Shown in pieces: positions 32,613 through 41,983 of a stretch of 64,000 nucleotides of DNA. The stretch covers positions 124,001-188,000 of the forward strand of contig NZ_JABXKP010000049.1 in NCBI RefSeq assembly GCF_017114985.1, read 5' to 3'. Position numbers and translations under genes: made by a program. The notes under the pieces are model-generated. The model had not been told where the DNA came from. It searched no databases and saw nothing but the letters and a program-made list of their open reading frames with translations. The DNA is from Nostoc sp. JL33 (GTDB lineage Bacteria > Cyanobacteriota > Cyanobacteriia > Cyanobacteriales > Nostocaceae). Positions within the stretch are counted from its first letter, which is position 1. Every line of letters starts with the position of its first letter.

Positions 32613-34031
32613 TCACTCCCCATTCTCAAACCACCAAGGGTCATTAGTAGCGTTAGTTTTGATCAAAATAGCTTTTTTTCGCATGAACCGTTTCAACGCC
32701 GCCGCGCCCATGCGTGACCCTCCCAAACCAGAGAATTTAAAGGCGTTTTTTTCTCCCTCATGTATCATGGCGGTGAGTCCAGCATCGTTGATACTGATGC
32801 CACCTGCATCTATCTGGTGGGCAACTTCTAAGGCTTCTGCTTCTAAGGCAAATACAGCAGCACTCAATCCATAAATTGAGTCGTTCGCTAAAGAGACTGC
32901 TTGTTCTACTGTGGAAAAAGGCATCACTGGCATAATTGGGCCGAAAGTCTCTTCGGTCATCACTTTCATGGAATGGTCAACCTGGGTGAGAACTGTCGGA
33001 CGACACCACCAACCCCCACCTAAGTCCTCAACTACACCGCCGCAGTGAATTACTGCTCCTTTTTCAACTGCATCTAGGAGATGGTCGCTAATAATTGCTG
33101 CTTGTCTTTCGGTGATGATCGGGCCAATTTCTCCACTTTCGACTGTAGGATAGGCTAGCCCAAGGCGATAAGCTTTGGCTACTAATTGATGGTAAAACTT
33201 TTCAAATATGGATTCAGCAACATAAATTCGCTCAATTGAAAGGGATGACTGTCCGGTGTTGACGACGGAACCCCACAATATTGCTGAGGTTGCTAATTCT
33301 AAATTGGCTGATTGCAAGACGATCGCCGGATCTTTTCCCCCTAATTCTAAAAAAGCTGGAATAAACCGTTTAGCAGCAGCTTCTGCTACTTTTCGCCCCG
33401 TGGCTACACTGCCTGTAAAACATACCAAATCTACATTTTCAATCAAAGCAGATCCGGTTGCGGCTGCTCCTTCAACAAAAGTTAATACATCGTGCAGTCT
33501 GGGAACGGCGTTGAGTGCTGTAATCATTGGTGCTACGAAGCGGGGAGCAATTTCACTGGGTTTGACAATCACAGCACAACCCGCCAACAATGCGGGAATG
33601 GTATCAATGGTAGACAGCAATAGCGGAAAATTCCACGGACTAATTATCCCAACTAGGGGATAAGGAACGGATGTTTGTTGCAAGGCGATAAAGGGAATCG
33701 CTGTATTTTTTGCAGATTCTTGCAATAATTCCGGCGCTAATTTACACCAGCGATCAATACTAGAGAGGAAGGAGTCTATTTCTAATACTGAGGCTGACAA
33801 TCTTCCCGTATCATTTACCAAAGCTTCTGTGAGGCGATCGCGTCCAGATAATATCGCTTGTTTCCACTGCTGTAAAGCTTCAATTCTCCCCTCTAAACCC
33901 AACTGTTGCCAGCGAACTTGCGCCCGGCGCGTGCGCTTACATTGCTGTACCAGCAGCTTTGTGGGCGGTGGGATAATTACGTAGTCATATTTGCCAGTTC
34001 GGGGATTACGGACTTCTATTGGTTTTGTCAT
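32613..34031 (-). CDS. Aldehyde dehydrogenase family protein with Ser in place of the catalytic Cys
   Basis: The 472-residue protein has the ALDH fold motifs: PWNFPLLL, the NAD-binding FTGSVATGRKVAEAA, the general base in FLELGGKDPAIV, and EETFGPIMPVMPF. In the nucleophile region the expected NTGQSC is NTGQSS: codon 33243-33245 encodes Ser263, one base from Cys. Other structural residues are intact. Without the thiol, oxidation of aldehydes should be lost or greatly reduced; esterase or structural roles remain possible. It resembles coniferyl-type or bacterial succinate-semialdehyde-like ALDHs; substrate unknown. Confidence 0.88.
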   Translation of the reverse strand: MTKPIEVRNPRTGKYDYVIIPPPTKLLVQQCKRTRRAQVRWQQLGLEGRIEALQQWKQAILSGRDRLTEALVNDTGRLSASVLEIDSFLSSIDRWCKLAPELLQESAKNTAIPFIALQQTSVPYPLVGIISPWNFPLLLSTIDTIPALLAGCAVIVKPSEIAPRFVAPMITALNAVPRLHDVLTFVEGAAATGSALIENVDLVCFTGSVATGRKVAEAAAKRFIPAFLELGGKDPAIVLQSANLELATSAILWGSVVNTGQSSLSIERIYVAESIFEKFYHQLVAKAYRLGLAYPTVESGEIGPIITERQAAIISDHLLDAVEKGAVIHCGGVVEDLGGGWWCRPTVLTQVDHSMKVMTEETFGPIMPVMPFSTVEQAVSLANDSIYGLSAAVFALEAEALEVAHQIDAGGISINDAGLTAMIHEGEKNAFKFSGLGGSRMGAAALKRFMRKKAILIKTNATNDPWWFENGE

Positions 34032-34048
34032 TGGTCATTTGTCAAGAG

Positions 34049-34276
34049 TTATTTATTATTTATTTCCCCATACCCAATGCCCTGTTTGCCCATTCCCCGA
34101 TTACAAATTATCCCCAGGTTAGTTAAGCGCTCAATGGTGGCTTGCTGCGTTTGGAGGAAGTGTTTGCGGTCTAGTTCTTTTTCTAGCATAGTATTAGCAG
34201 GGTAAAAGTTTGATTGGCGGTAACTTTCGGCGTATAGCTCAAACCGTTGGCGTGCAAGTAAATTATTTAACCTCGG
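34049..34276 (-). pseudogene. C-terminal relic of an unidentified gene
   Basis: A minus-strand frame reads LLARQRFELYAESYRQSNFY and EKELDRKHFLQTQQATIERL, then passes into spacer-type sequence and stops at 34049. No start codon or upstream continuation exists (the upstream side is cut at GC-rich repeat sequence near 34290). The protein-like quality suggests a real gene that has lost its front. Family not identified. Confidence 0.35.
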
Positions 34277-34303
34277 TCGGCGGCGATCGCGGCGTAATGC
34301 TAC

Positions 34304-34676
34304 TCAGAGAATGCGATGCCTTCGGCATCGTACAAGTTTATCTGTTATTTCTGCTCAAAATAGCCGCACAGTGATTTGGTTGTCTGGGTGGCGTTCTGCG
34401 ATCGCCCGGCGCACAATTAAATTACGGTTAGACAAAGCAACATGCTGATCATCTGGTACGGATTCAGCTTCATCTACCCACTTGAACCAGCGATCAATCA
34501 TCTCATCAGCCACCGTGCGAAGACGAGCTAATGTTAGTAGCTCGAAAAGTTTTCTAGAACCCTTACCAGCCGTTAATTTAAGTTTACGTACATCGGGGCA
34601 ACAGGCTTTTTGTTGTGAATCTTAAATACTCCTCAACTGCTCAAATACATTTGTATTGTTTAAATCAGGTTGCTAC
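34304..34676 (-). pseudogene. Internally deleted paralogue of the RCC-reductase-like gene
   Basis: The minus strand at 34304-34560 reads ADEMIDRWFKWVDEAESVPD and ends RHRIL-stop like the intact gene at 35773-36558, with an internal stop (TGA after VRLF). About 34625-34676 matches the start of that gene (TTTGAGCAGTTG with the surrounding bases), while the roughly 500 bases between are missing. It is therefore a gutted tandem copy on the other side of the NmrA-type gene. Confidence 0.65.
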
Positions 34677-34747
34677 TTAATTATTGTTTGCTTCTCCTGT
34701 GTTTGTATAAACTTAATTTAAATAAAGAATTCTAGGTAGAAGAGAGA

Positions 34748-35677
34748 ATGTCAAATTTGGGCGATCGCACAGAGTCAAACACCGATAAAATCTTACTTAT
34801 CGGTGTTACTGGCGGCACAGGTGGAAATGTCGTTAAGGGATTTCTCGAACAGGGAGTTACCAACCTGCGAGTCATCACTAGAGAAATTGACCTTAATCGT
34901 CCAACTCTTGCAAAGCTCAACGATGCCAAAGTTGAACTGGTAAAAGCCAACCTCGACGATGAAGCCTCCCTGATAGCAGCCTTTGCAGGGATTTCGGTTG
35001 TTTACTGCCATGCTACTTCTGCGGACTCCACTAAAATTGACCCGCTAGAGGTGGAGAGAGCAAGGCGAGTTGCACAAGTTAGCAAGCAAGCTGACATTAA
35101 GCACTTTGTCTATAATTCCGCAGGTGGGGCGGATAGGAATTCAGGAATCCCCCGCATTCAGCAAAAGTATCAAGTAGAGAAAATTCTCAAACAAGCTGGC
35201 TTACCGACTACTATGTTGCGAGCCTGCTTGTTTATGGAGGAGTTTTGGAAGAAGTACACGCGACCTTCCATCCTCAAAGGTAGTTTCCCATTTTCCATTC
35301 AGCCACACAAGCCCCTTCATCTAATTACAACCAAGGACATGGGCCGCGTTGCTGCCTACGTAATCAAACATCCCACCAAGTATATTGGTCAAGAAATTGA
35401 GCTAGCTGGCGATGTGCTGACTCCTCTTGAGATGGCAGAGGCATTTTCTCAAGCGCAGGGGATGAAAGTTGTCTACAAAGAGACACCCGCCTGGATTTTC
35501 TTACTCTTGCTGCAAAAAGAACTGTTCGATTTGATTCAGTGGTATCGCAAACAAGGTTATCAAGCCGATGTCCAGCATTTACGAGAAGAGGAGTTTCCTG
35601 GACTTCTGACCACATTTAGGGAATTTCTGGCAGAAACCAACTGGGCAAATGCGGAACTCACCTACGAGAGTCTGTGA
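34748..35677 (+). CDS. NmrA-family NAD(P)-binding protein
   Basis: The 309-residue atypical SDR has the Rossmann motif GVTGGTGGNVVKGFLEQG at about 18-35, an Arg after the second strand (VITREIDL) favouring NADP, VYNSAGGADRNSGIPRIQQKY (the S...x..K region lacks the classical Tyr-x-x-x-Lys) and a typical NmrA C-terminal part with AGDVLTPLEMAEAFS. Such proteins act as redox sensors or as reductases of quinone/isoflavone type. A GAAGAGAGA ribosome site precedes the ATG. It lies between an RCC-reductase-like gene and its relic, all in one about 2.3-kb block. Confidence 0.85.
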   Translation: MSNLGDRTESNTDKILLIGVTGGTGGNVVKGFLEQGVTNLRVITREIDLNRPTLAKLNDAKVELVKANLDDEASLIAAFAGISVVYCHATSADSTKIDPLEVERARRVAQVSKQADIKHFVYNSAGGADRNSGIPRIQQKYQVEKILKQAGLPTTMLRACLFMEEFWKKYTRPSILKGSFPFSIQPHKPLHLITTKDMGRVAAYVIKHPTKYIGQEIELAGDVLTPLEMAEAFSQAQGMKVVYKETPAWIFLLLLQKELFDLIQWYRKQGYQADVQHLREEEFPGLLTTFREFLAETNWANAELTYESL

Positions 35678-35772
35678 TCGGATTAGTACACTGTGGCAAA
35701 GCGCGGTAGGATTGTAAATTAGTCGTCATTGGTCATTAGCAAAGGACAACTGACAAAAGAGAAATGACCACT

Positions 35773-36558
35773 TCAGAGAATGCGATGCCTAGTTTGGGCT
35801 ACGCCTACGCCACCCCAGAGCGATCGCACAAGTCTATCTGTCAATTCCGATCCAAACATCTGTGCAGCAAATTTATTACCTGGATCACGTTCAGCACTGA
35901 TCCGGCGGAGCGACAAATCACGAACTGCCAAAGCATCGCGTGCATCTTCTGGCACAGGTTCAGCTGCATCTACCCAAGTTAACCAGCGATCAAGTGTTTC
36001 ATGTGCAAGTGTGCGAGTTAGTTCCAGGGTATCAAAAGTAGGTGCGCCGGTGTAGCACAAGCTAACAGGCGATTGAAATAGGCGAACATACACACTTTTG
36101 CTGGTAAATACCTTGAGGCGCGAATCGGACTGCAACTTCAAGAATGTTTGGTTAACTGGCTCATAGTAGCGATCAAGATATGCCAAATCGGTTAAAAGCT
36201 CAGTCCGGGGGATGTAATCTATATAAAAGAAAATATTTGGAAGTGTGCCAAACTCAAACGCTAAATGAGGAACCTGAATATGTGACTTCAACCAAGTGGT
36301 GAGACGCATGGTGCTGAAGTTTGAACTTTCAGGATTTCCCAGCCACGAATGAACTAGCCAGTCAATTTCTGACCCGAAAAAAGTGGTCAGCGAGCCGTTG
36401 ATATTCCCATCGAGACTACGGTATTGCTGTAAATCTTGTGTAGAAGGGTCTGGATGTAACTGAAAACGAGCCTCTAGTTTTTGGTGGAGTTCTTTGGTAA
36501 TTCCCCACAACTGCTCAAATACAGCTTTATTGTCTAGATCAGTTGGTTGCTGAGTCAT
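35773..36558 (-). CDS. Red chlorophyll catabolite reductase-like protein
   Basis: The 261-residue protein resembles the RCCR family: PHLAFEFGTLPNIFFYIDYI followed by PRTELLTDLAYLDRYYEPVN and YVRLFQSPVSLCY correspond to the family's conserved 'PH...E....P....LLDL.PR.DL......Y....' core. Plant RCCR reduces red chlorophyll catabolite with ferredoxin and is a relative of phycobilin reductases; in cyanobacteria the substrate is not known. The last about 12 residues (GVGVAQTRHRIL) are encoded by an interspersed repeat, shared with the relic at 34304. Cytoplasmic by appearance. Confidence 0.75.
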   Translation of the reverse strand: MTQQPTDLDNKAVFEQLWGITKELHQKLEARFQLHPDPSTQDLQQYRSLDGNINGSLTTFFGSEIDWLVHSWLGNPESSNFSTMRLTTWLKSHIQVPHLAFEFGTLPNIFFYIDYIPRTELLTDLAYLDRYYEPVNQTFLKLQSDSRLKVFTSKSVYVRLFQSPVSLCYTGAPTFDTLELTRTLAHETLDRWLTWVDAAEPVPEDARDALAVRDLSLRRISAERDPGNKFAAQMFGSELTDRLVRSLWGGVGVAQTRHRIL

Positions 36559-36914
36559 AGTTTGAGTTTGTTGCTTTTATATAGACTTTGACACTTTCCC
36601 CATCTGTTATGAGGGCGAACATCTGTGCGTTGCTACCAAAGCCTATATTACATCGCAGACTGCGATCGCTATGATCATTTGTTGCTGGATTCAAATCGGC
36701 TACGACTAGAACCATTAACCTTACTTATAAAATTAAATTTTAGGCTGGATAAGGGTTTGAGATTAAATTTTGTGTAATTAATTTTGTCTTACTACTTATA
36801 TATCAGACAGAGTTTGTGTGAAATGGGATGAAATCTGGAAATCATTTTTATCTGGGGAGTGATTCGCTAACATCATTTGCGAACCATTCCCCCTTTTCCA
36901 CGTCCTATGACAAA
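36559..36914. other. Intergenic region
   Basis: AT-rich, one HIP1 site, no convincing ORF, hairpin or repeat. Confidence 0.5.
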
Positions 36915-38291
36915 TCAGCGTGACCGATTGTAGGAGAGTTTGTAGATCGTGCCACTGTAGTCATCTGAGATTAACAAATTGCCTTGCTGATCTACTGCCG
37001 TATCCACGGGTCGCCCCCAGTATTTTTCCGTTACTGGAAGTGTCCAGCCGCTGACTAAATCTATCTGATCCCCTGGGATCTTTGTCGTACTGTCCCAAGG
37101 AAAGTAAGCTATTTTATAGCCAACATAGCCACTTTTTGGCTGCCGATTCCATGAGCCGTGCAGCCCTAGCACTACCCCATTTGAGTAAAGGCTGGGAAAC
37201 TTCGTATTTTGTAAGAAGGTTAGTCCCAACGGAGCCGAATGCGCTTGGATACCTCTGATAATCTTGTCCATCGCATTGCAATTAACATTTCCATCAGCAT
37301 TTAACTTAGAGTCGCGATCGAAGGGCATATAGTAAAAGCGACTTGCGGTGTCAGGATTAGGGTTACAGAATGGCCAACCGTAGTTACCGCCATCTCGGAC
37401 TCGCGTGAACTCCTCTGCCGGGTGGTTGTCCACGTAGGACGGGATAATCTTACCGTAGTTGTTAGTGGCATCCTTGAAGGGATAGGTGATTTCGTCTCGA
37501 TTATTAACGCCTACCCAGAGGTCATTTGTGCCAGGGAGGAATGCCAGTCCTTCTGCATTGCGTAAACCTTGGGCAAAAAGCCGCGGATTGCTTCCATCAG
37601 CGTTGTACTGGTAAATCGCACCGCGCCGTGGATTACTGACAGTATCTGCGACGCAGGCGTTGCACGCCGAGGCGATGGACACGTATAGTTTGTGGTTGGT
37701 ATCGAGTGCGATATTTTTCAGTTCGTGAGCGTAAGCACCTTTGAGTTCCGATCTGCTGCCGTCTGGTAAGCCGGCGACGACAACTTGGCGATTGTGCGCG
37801 GTTATGTCTCCAGATTTGTAGATGAAGCGGTTAATTTGATTATTCTCAGAGATATAAATGTATGTGGTGTTGTTAATCGTGTGAAACACAATGTCGTGCG
37901 GCCTGCGTAGACCTGTCACGAAGTCAGAAATAATTGGGTCTTTGCTGCCATTTGCCCTGACAATTAACACTTTACCGGTACTGGGCTGTGATACTAGAAG
38001 ATTGCCATTGGGAGCAACTGCTATAAAGCGGGCTTCCCGAATGCGAGCATAAACGGAGATGGAGAAATTGGGCGGCACTTTCAAGTAACGGCTAATATTG
38101 AAGGGCCAATAACTCATTGTATTAGGCACGTTAACCTTGGTGTTAACAGACGCAGCTGGTGGGATGGCCAACGCTGGGGTGGAAAGAACCTCGAAGGGGA
38201 TCACAGTAGTAAGCAGGGCCAAGCTAACTAGCCGCACAGATACTATCTGTCCGAGCCACTGTTTTCGCTGTAAAGCAAACAGAATTGACAT
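36915..38291 (-). CDS. PQQ-dependent sugar dehydrogenase-like (sorbosone/glucose dehydrogenase) exported protein
   Basis: I start at the ATG at 38291 (MSILFALQRKQW) because AGGAAG lies about 8 bases upstream. A signal peptide ends near PALA at about residue 42. The rest is a six-bladed propeller with FSISVYARIREARFIAVAPN, GLRRPHDIVFH, YAHELKNIALD, GLRNAEGLAFLPGTNDLWVG and RDGGNYGWPFCNPN, a pattern of soluble quinoprotein sugar dehydrogenases and sorbosone dehydrogenases. It would act in the periplasm; the cofactor and substrate are inferred from family. Four Cys (CNACV and FCNPN region) could form disulfides. Monocistronic. Confidence 0.82.
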   Translation of the reverse strand: MSILFALQRKQWLGQIVSVRLVSLALLTTVIPFEVLSTPALAIPPAASVNTKVNVPNTMSYWPFNISRYLKVPPNFSISVYARIREARFIAVAPNGNLLVSQPSTGKVLIVRANGSKDPIISDFVTGLRRPHDIVFHTINNTTYIYISENNQINRFIYKSGDITAHNRQVVVAGLPDGSRSELKGAYAHELKNIALDTNHKLYVSIASACNACVADTVSNPRRGAIYQYNADGSNPRLFAQGLRNAEGLAFLPGTNDLWVGVNNRDEITYPFKDATNNYGKIIPSYVDNHPAEEFTRVRDGGNYGWPFCNPNPDTASRFYYMPFDRDSKLNADGNVNCNAMDKIIRGIQAHSAPLGLTFLQNTKFPSLYSNGVVLGLHGSWNRQPKSGYVGYKIAYFPWDSTTKIPGDQIDLVSGWTLPVTEKYWGRPVDTAVDQQGNLLISDDYSGTIYKLSYNRSR

Positions 38292-38325
38292 TTTCAACTT
38301 CCTTTTGATGTGGATAGAAAAATAG

Positions 38326-39332
38326 AGAACTCCACTTAAGGCTGTGTTTAGAGCCTTAGTTGTAGCAGCCAGTAACGCCAGAAACGCTCAGAATGGTTTC
38401 AAACTAGGACTAACGCTCTTTTATGTCTCTGAGGAGAGAAAAATAAGATGCAGCCTCGCTTGATCAGCAAAGTCAACAAGTCCTTGTTTGCAACCAACGG
38501 ATAAATAAGGTTTTATTATTCTCTAACGAGAGTGATAAAAGAGCGCCAATTGCAAGTAACTGCAAGTAAAACAAGTATTTTATTTACTATTTACAGTAGT
38601 ACTTTGTCAAGCTAGTGCAAGAGGTTTTGTAGTCAGGACTTTAGCCCTGACTACGAAGTTGCTTACCCATGAATTCAAATAACATACAAAATCGGGCAAG
38701 TACTCAAAATGAAATAACACTATTTTTCGCCTCTCAACTATCAGCAAGTATATGAAACCATGATTGCTGCATTGTCTTAAAACATCCAAATGTTATCTAA
38801 AACCCCTACAGAAATTGGCTTATAAATTTCTGCAAACGTTTAGTTGTTACTCGAAAATTTCTGAATTGTAGGTTGTATTACTTAATATTGCTCTTACCTA
38901 GATTTAACTAGCATATATAGAACTCCGGTTTGATTAGGGATTTCCAACAAATAAATTACTACTACTTCTGGGGTGGACGGAAAAGGCCGCCTTGGGCTAC
39001 GGGCGGGTGAGACACCCACCCCACAAGAAGTAATTGAGTATTTTTTCATTTAGAAGTCCCTTAATGAAAACTTTTTGAAATAAAAGCTTTGCTGGACAAA
39101 GGTTTTAGTCTTAGTATGCTGATCATTAATTCAAGTCGAATCCCTATATTTAGGTTACATCGTATTGAGATAAAAGTGAAACGTAACTCGTATATTCACT
39201 AATATTTAAATTTTATGGAGAAAATTCTTCGAGTAAATTTACGTTAGTAAATTTACGCAAGCTAGAATTTAATATGATGTTTTAGCAAAAAGTGGCGATA
39301 CTCAAATACAAGTTATTGTTAGCTTACTGGCA
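38326..39332. other. 1-kb intergenic region
   Basis: No convincing gene: a 60-codon minus-strand ORF (38607-38789) overlaps the palindrome at 38629-38654 and has no family character. A GC-rich patch near 38974-39031 (GGGGTGGACGG ... CACCCACCCCAC) is another interspersed repeat. The rest is AT-rich. Confidence 0.5.
38629..38654. repeat. Palindrome GTAGTCAGGAC / GCCCTGACTAC
   Basis: Short relative of the compound palindrome at 24730-24775 (ACTTTAG core shared). Confidence 0.65.
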
Positions 39333-41666
39333 TCAGTCCTTTATCTTCATCCTTACCGGAGAATTACTAATAGAAAATCCCCGGCGCGTGGGTTTAAGAG
39401 TAGCTAATTCCACCTGAAAACTTACTTTGTCGCTCATTTCCCCACTTCTCGCTAACAAAGTCCAATTACCAGGACGCAGATACCAAAATAAAGAATTAGC
39501 TGAAGCTGTATCTAGCTTTTCACCATTCAGCCACCACTCCACAGGCGCAGATTTATTTCCCGCTAGCTTAAATTCGAGTTTTTGCTTCGCTTCTTCACCT
39601 GGATATAGTAAGAATAAATCGCCATGATGCGGAGATAAAATTCTCAAATTGGTAGAAGTAAAATTCGGTTGCTGTTGTTTTGCCAACCACTCATCATACT
39701 CTGGCGGTAAATTGAATTGATTTTCACCTTCGTAGTTACTTTTATCTTCAGGATAGAAATATTCCTGCACCACTGAGGTACAATCTGGTGTTGGCCGTAA
39801 CCCGGAAATTGCACAAACAGGTAGTTGCACTAAACCTTCTGGAGACGGAAAACCTGCTGGTTCTTGATGTTCGTGCAGATGTAACATAATCCGATTCCAC
39901 AAGGGTGCAGCCCCTGTAACACCTGAAACTTGTCGCATCGGTTCGCCGTTGAAATTGCCTACCCAAGTAGCAACGGTGTAATCGGTAGTGAAGCCAACTG
40001 TCCAAGTATCACGATAATTGGAAGAAGTGCCAGTTTTAACAGCAGAAGGAAAGGGTAAATTTAACACTGAGTCTACACCAAATGCTGTTGCACGAGCATG
40101 GCGATCGCTGAGTATGTTAGTAATTAGTTGCCATATTGTGTGCTTGGGGAGTAGGGAGTAGGGAGTGGGGAGTGGGGAATTGGAAAATGTACTGACTAAA
40201 GGGGTGGCATCTCCTTGTCGTGCTATGGTCAGATAGGCACGGGCTAATTCCCAAAGACTGACTTCGCCACTACCTAGAGTCAAACCCAAACCATAATGTT
40301 CTGGTGTTTGATTGAGGTGTTCAAATCCCAGTTGATGCAGACGTTCTAAGAAAGTTTCCACACCTACTTTTTCTAACACGCGTACTGCGGGTACATTCAA
40401 GGAATTTGCTAAGGCGATTCGCACGCGCACAGGCCCAAGAAAGCGTTCGGTATAATCTGTTGGGCTGTAAAGTTTCGCGCCGGGAATAGCGTAATGGGCG
40501 GGTACATCTGGTAAAATGGTATTCGGACGAATTAAACCTTTTTCTAAAGCTAATTCATAGATAAAAGGCTTGAGGGTAGATCCTGGTTGACGTAGCGCCT
40601 GCACTCCATCATTACGCCCCAATTTTGCTTCATTAAAGTAATCAGGTGAACCGACATAAGCCAAAACTTCACCAGTGCGGTTGTCAATCACTAACGCAGC
40701 TGCATCATGGACGTTGTTGGCGGCTAGAGAAGAAATTACCTGCTGTACCTGTGCTTCGACAAACTGCTGTAAAGGGCGATTTATAGTCGTGCGGATGGGG
40801 GAATTTTGGAGACGCGGGGAAATTTCTTCTGTTTGCATTTCAGACAGCTGACTAGCTAACCAAAATAAGAAGTGTGGTGCGGCGATAATTCCTCGCTGGC
40901 GAGACTGAAACACAACTTTTTCGGTGTGTGTTCGTGCTGCGTTCGCTCCACTAATATAACTTTCCTGTACCATACGATTGAGGACGTATTTTTGTCGCTG
41001 CTTCAGCCGTTCCCAATGCTCATAAGGGTTAAAGTATGTGGGATTATTGGGGATAGCAGCCAACAAACTAGCTTGGGCAAGATTCAATTCACTAGCTGGG
41101 ATGGAAAAATAAGTCTGCGCGGCTGCTTCCACACCATATATATTCCCTCCCATCGGTAGCCGATTGATATATGCAGCCAGGATTTCATCTTTATTCATCC
41201 CTGCTGTTAACCGCCAAGATAACCAAATCTCACTCAGTTTACCAGAGAAGCTGCGCGGCACAGGATCTAACATCCGCGCTAATTGCATAGTAATAGTGGA
41301 AGCGCCGGAAACAATTCTTTTGGCGTGGATGGCTTCTTTGCTGGCGCGGATAACAGCTTTCATATCCAACGCGCCGTGATGGTAAAAGCTGCCATCTTCG
41401 GCGGCTAAAATCGCATGGATAAACTGGGGCGAAACTTGATTTAGTGGTACTACTGATGTATGCTCTTGGTCACGGGTGAGTAGTATTCCTAATGGTAAAC
41501 CATTGCGATCGCTAAATTGCATTGCCAACTGATTTTGGGCAATATCTGCGGTACGAATGGGCACAAAATAAGGTAATAGGCGTACCACCAGACAGATTAG
41601 CAGCCCAGCTAGGATAATCTTACTAGTGTGCTTAAATTTGAGTAGCGATCGTGAAATTAATTTCAT
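39333..41666 (-). CDS. pbpC: Penicillin-binding protein 1C (bifunctional peptidoglycan synthase)
   Basis: The 777-residue protein has a membrane anchor (about 14-32), a GT51 transglycosylase domain with ILAAEDGSFYHHGALD and GASTITMQLARML, a transpeptidase domain with the active Ser in RQPGSTLKPFIYE, SLN in ANSLNVPAV and KTGTSSNYRDTW, and a C-terminal BiPBP_C beta domain (about 680-760). PBP1C polymerises and cross-links peptidoglycan in the periplasm. Residues about 490-505 (SNSPLPTPYSLLPKH) come from spacer-type repeat DNA. Divergently arranged with an alpha-2-macroglobulin gene, the usual pbpC-yfhM partner. Confidence 0.94.
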   Translation of the reverse strand: MKLISRSLLKFKHTSKIILAGLLICLVVRLLPYFVPIRTADIAQNQLAMQFSDRNGLPLGILLTRDQEHTSVVPLNQVSPQFIHAILAAEDGSFYHHGALDMKAVIRASKEAIHAKRIVSGASTITMQLARMLDPVPRSFSGKLSEIWLSWRLTAGMNKDEILAAYINRLPMGGNIYGVEAAAQTYFSIPASELNLAQASLLAAIPNNPTYFNPYEHWERLKQRQKYVLNRMVQESYISGANAARTHTEKVVFQSRQRGIIAAPHFLFWLASQLSEMQTEEISPRLQNSPIRTTINRPLQQFVEAQVQQVISSLAANNVHDAAALVIDNRTGEVLAYVGSPDYFNEAKLGRNDGVQALRQPGSTLKPFIYELALEKGLIRPNTILPDVPAHYAIPGAKLYSPTDYTERFLGPVRVRIALANSLNVPAVRVLEKVGVETFLERLHQLGFEHLNQTPEHYGLGLTLGSGEVSLWELARAYLTIARQGDATPLVSTFSNSPLPTPYSLLPKHTIWQLITNILSDRHARATAFGVDSVLNLPFPSAVKTGTSSNYRDTWTVGFTTDYTVATWVGNFNGEPMRQVSGVTGAAPLWNRIMLHLHEHQEPAGFPSPEGLVQLPVCAISGLRPTPDCTSVVQEYFYPEDKSNYEGENQFNLPPEYDEWLAKQQQPNFTSTNLRILSPHHGDLFLLYPGEEAKQKLEFKLAGNKSAPVEWWLNGEKLDTASANSLFWYLRPGNWTLLARSGEMSDKVSFQVELATLKPTRRGFSISNSPVRMKIKD
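40149..40190. repeat. Spacer-type repeat inside pbpC
   Basis: GGAGTAGGGAGTAGGGAGTG and following GGGGAGTGGGGAATTGG are the same heptamer repeats as intergenic spacers (22396-22440). Frame is kept, adding about 15 residues rich in Pro and Ser. Confidence 0.8.
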
Positions 41667-41983
41667 CAGGGAATCCCCTGTACAAGAAAACCTACCTTAA
41701 TTTTGACGCCGACTTACTTACATTTATAATTCATTGTTCCTAATTTAGCAGATAGAAATTCATGTTTGCCAAATTTAAATACTTCTTTATAGTTAAGAAT
41801 TGTAGTTATTTCGCGAAACAATTACACGGAGTTAGTTATCAATGTAAATAAACATATTTAAATACAAACTTGAGTATAAATAACTAGTTAGCCTTGGTTA
41901 TTTATTAGCTTGGCATTGCCCAATCAACGAGGTAGTGCGAACTTTTGTTAGCTATAATTTGTGAATTTTTAATTACTAAAAAT
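41667..41983. other. Divergent promoter region of pbpC and the alpha-2-macroglobulin gene
   Basis: 317 AT-rich bases without an ORF or clear repeat. Both promoters must lie here; not resolved. Confidence 0.5.

Noticed and set aside
33256..33663. Plus-strand ORF of 135 codons opposite the aldehyde dehydrogenase
   Set aside because: Antisense shadow of a well-conserved enzyme gene.
38607..38789. 60-codon minus-strand ORF in the 1-kb spacer
   Set aside because: Its 3' end is a palindromic repeat and there is no ribosome site.
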